Assembly: GCA_028717865.1 (NCBI GenBank)
Contig: JAQUMZ010000160.1
Coordinates: 1-6,486, forward strand
DNA from: Elusimicrobiota bacterium
GTDB lineage: Bacteria > Elusimicrobiota > Elusimicrobia > UBA1565 > UBA9628
DNA length: 6,486 nucleotides
Reading direction: 5' to 3'
Position numbers and translations under genes: made by a program. Below, in pieces: positions 5,703 through 6,486 of this stretch. The notes below the pieces were generated by a model, which did not search any database, was not told where the DNA came from, and saw only the letters and a list, made by a program, of their open reading frames with translations. Every line of letters begins with the position of its first letter. The first letter of the stretch is position 1.

Positions 5703-6415
5703 CCCCCAGCCGGGCGTTCCTGCTGGCCGCCGGCCTGGGAACGCGCCTCAAGCCCCTGACCGACAAGGTCCCCAAGTGCCTGCTGCCCGTGGGCGGGCGC
5801 CCCATGCTGCATTGGTGGCTCCGGGCCCTGGAAAAAGCCGGCGTGCGCGAGGTCCTGCTCAACACCCATCATCACCGCGAGCAGGTGGAGGAGTTTGTCG
5901 GGAAGTCCGACCATGGTCCGCGCATCCGGCTGTTCCACGAGCCGCGGCTGCTGGGTTCGGCCGGCACCCTGGCGGCGAACCGGGCCTTCGCCGCGGACGG
6001 TGACTTCTGGATCGCTTACGCCGATACCCTGGTGGCGGCCGATCTGGGCGGCCTGCTGCGGCTGCACGAGCTGCGGCGTCCGCCCCTGACCCTGGGGCTC
6101 TTCAAGGCTCCGGAGCCGCGGGCCTGCGGGATCGTGGAGCTCGACGCCGACGGCCGCGTGCTCTCTTTCGAGGAAAAGCCCGCGCGCCCCCGCTCCGATC
6201 TGGCCTGCGCCGGGGTGTTCCTGGCCTCGGCGCGTTTTTGGGAGGCCGTGCCCGGCGGAGCCGGGGACCTGGGCCGCGACGTCGTACCGCGCCTGACGGG
6301 CCGCGCCTACGGCCGTCTCTTGGAAGGGGAAGTGATCGATATCGGAACCCCGCAAGCCTGTGCGGAAGTCCGGACGAAGTGGGCCGGGCCGGAACTGGAC
6401 CGGTTGTTCGCGTGA
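5699..6415 (+). CDS. hddC: Nucleotidyltransferase, HddC-like (heptose 1-phosphate guanylyltransferase candidate)
   Basis: This is a sugar-1-phosphate nucleotidyltransferase that would couple heptose 1-phosphate to GTP, giving GDP-D-glycero-alpha-D-manno-heptose and pyrophosphate. The 238-residue length equals that of single-domain members. The N-terminal signature reads LLAAGLGTRLKPLT (8-21) followed by KVPKCLLPVGGRPML (23-37), with the conserved Lys26. Further motifs are LLGSAGTL (84-91), YADT with probable metal-binding Asp109 (107-110), FEEKP (157-161), CAGVFLAS (170-177) and DIGTP (214-218). The ATG overlaps the kinase stop and no strong ribosome site precedes it, so translation probably depends on coupling. 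The closest alternatives are MurU-type uridylyltransferases and mannose- or glucose-1-phosphate enzymes. The nucleotide (GTP, ATP, UTP or CTP) cannot be read from these motifs. The heptose assignment rests on the operon. Confidence 0.82.
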   Translation: MTPSRAFLLAAGLGTRLKPLTDKVPKCLLPVGGRPMLHWWLRALEKAGVREVLLNTHHHREQVEEFVGKSDHGPRIRLFHEPRLLGSAGTLAANRAFAADGDFWIAYADTLVAADLGGLLRLHELRRPPLTLGLFKAPEPRACGIVELDADGRVLSFEEKPARPRSDLACAGVFLASARFWEAVPGGAGDLGRDVVPRLTGRAYGRLLEGEVIDIGTPQACAEVRTKWAGPELDRLFA

Positions 6416-6486
6416 ACCCCGCGGCAGACCGTCGTTGGCCGTCCGCGGCCGCGCTTTTCGGCGGCGCGCTGCTGCTGCGCCTGACC
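6412..6486 (+). CDS. Start of a probable integral membrane protein, 3'-truncated
   Basis: Only the first 25 codons are present. A GTG at 6412 overlaps the stop of the preceding gene (GTGA), continuing the overlap pattern of the operon. The peptide opens with a polar, basic stretch containing DRRWP (6-10) and then turns hydrophobic, ending in ALLLRLT at the window edge. This looks like the first transmembrane helix of a multi-pass protein. In such an operon, a family 39-type glycosyltransferase, a flippase or an O-antigen polymerase would be expected, but the sequence here cannot tell them apart. The start codon choice rests on frame, overlap and the absence of a better start. No strong ribosome site is visible. 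Confidence 0.5.
   Translation, partial: MNPAADRRWPSAAALFGGALLLRLT

Larger units (their letters stand above)
1772..6486 (+). other. Heptose biosynthesis and transfer operon, continuing past the right edge
   Basis: Seven genes run in one direction. There is one 25-base gap (isomerase to phosphatase), then five successive 4-base stop/start overlaps at 2987, 3697, 4710, 5699 and 6412. The set contains every enzyme class of the GDP-D-glycero-alpha-D-manno-heptose route (isomerase, kinase, phosphatase, nucleotidyltransferase), plus a transferase, an oxidoreductase and a membrane protein start. No terminator is seen inside. Gene order does not follow reaction order. Confidence 0.8.

Overview
The window is a stretch of a GC-rich bacterial chromosome, with every gene on the + strand. 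It holds two stand-alone genes followed by a tight operon for making and using an activated heptose. The lineage cannot be fixed from the sequence alone. The short secreted protein at 901-1674 combines one N-terminal membrane segment, the motif TYYPSPVGVYKKL, IGT/VGT-type repeats and a Cys-rich tail. I associate that architecture, together with TPR-bearing surface-polymer proteins, with Elusimicrobiota or Omnitrophota. This is a recollection-based inference, not a demonstrated placement.

Layout. Positions 2-787 are the 3' end of a gene for a tetratricopeptide-repeat protein, possibly the C-terminal part of a membrane O-antigen ligase/polymerase-like protein. Positions 788-900 are a spacer with a candidate extended -10 element and a good Shine-Dalgarno site. 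Positions 901-1674 encode the secreted Cys-rich protein, which looks compositionally different from its neighbours. Positions 1675-1771 are an AT-richer spacer with an 8-bp inverted repeat and a candidate promoter placed directly before the next start codon. From 1772 to the right edge runs the operon: GmhA-like SIS isomerase, GmhB phosphatase, family 2 glycosyltransferase, Gfo/Idh/MocA oxidoreductase, HddA-like kinase, HddC-like nucleotidyltransferase, and the start of a membrane protein. From GmhB onward each stop codon overlaps the next start by 4 bases (ATGA, or GTGA for the last junction), so translation is probably coupled.

How the genes work together. The isomerase, kinase, phosphatase and nucleotidyltransferase match the four-step route from sedoheptulose 7-phosphate to GDP-D-glycero-alpha-D-manno-heptose known from S-layer glycan and capsule/LPS systems. 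The family 2 glycosyltransferase would transfer a sugar, and the truncated last gene may encode a membrane transferase, flippase or polymerase. The Gfo/Idh/MocA oxidoreductase is not part of the known GDP-heptose route. It resembles dehydrogenases that oxidise nucleotide sugars, so the final product may be an oxidised or otherwise modified sugar. The isomerase also lacks one conserved metal-binding histidine of GmhA. These two departures are the most interesting points in the window.

No RNA genes, CRISPR array, insertion sequence or clear intrinsic terminator was found. No gene-free stretch exceeds 113 bases.
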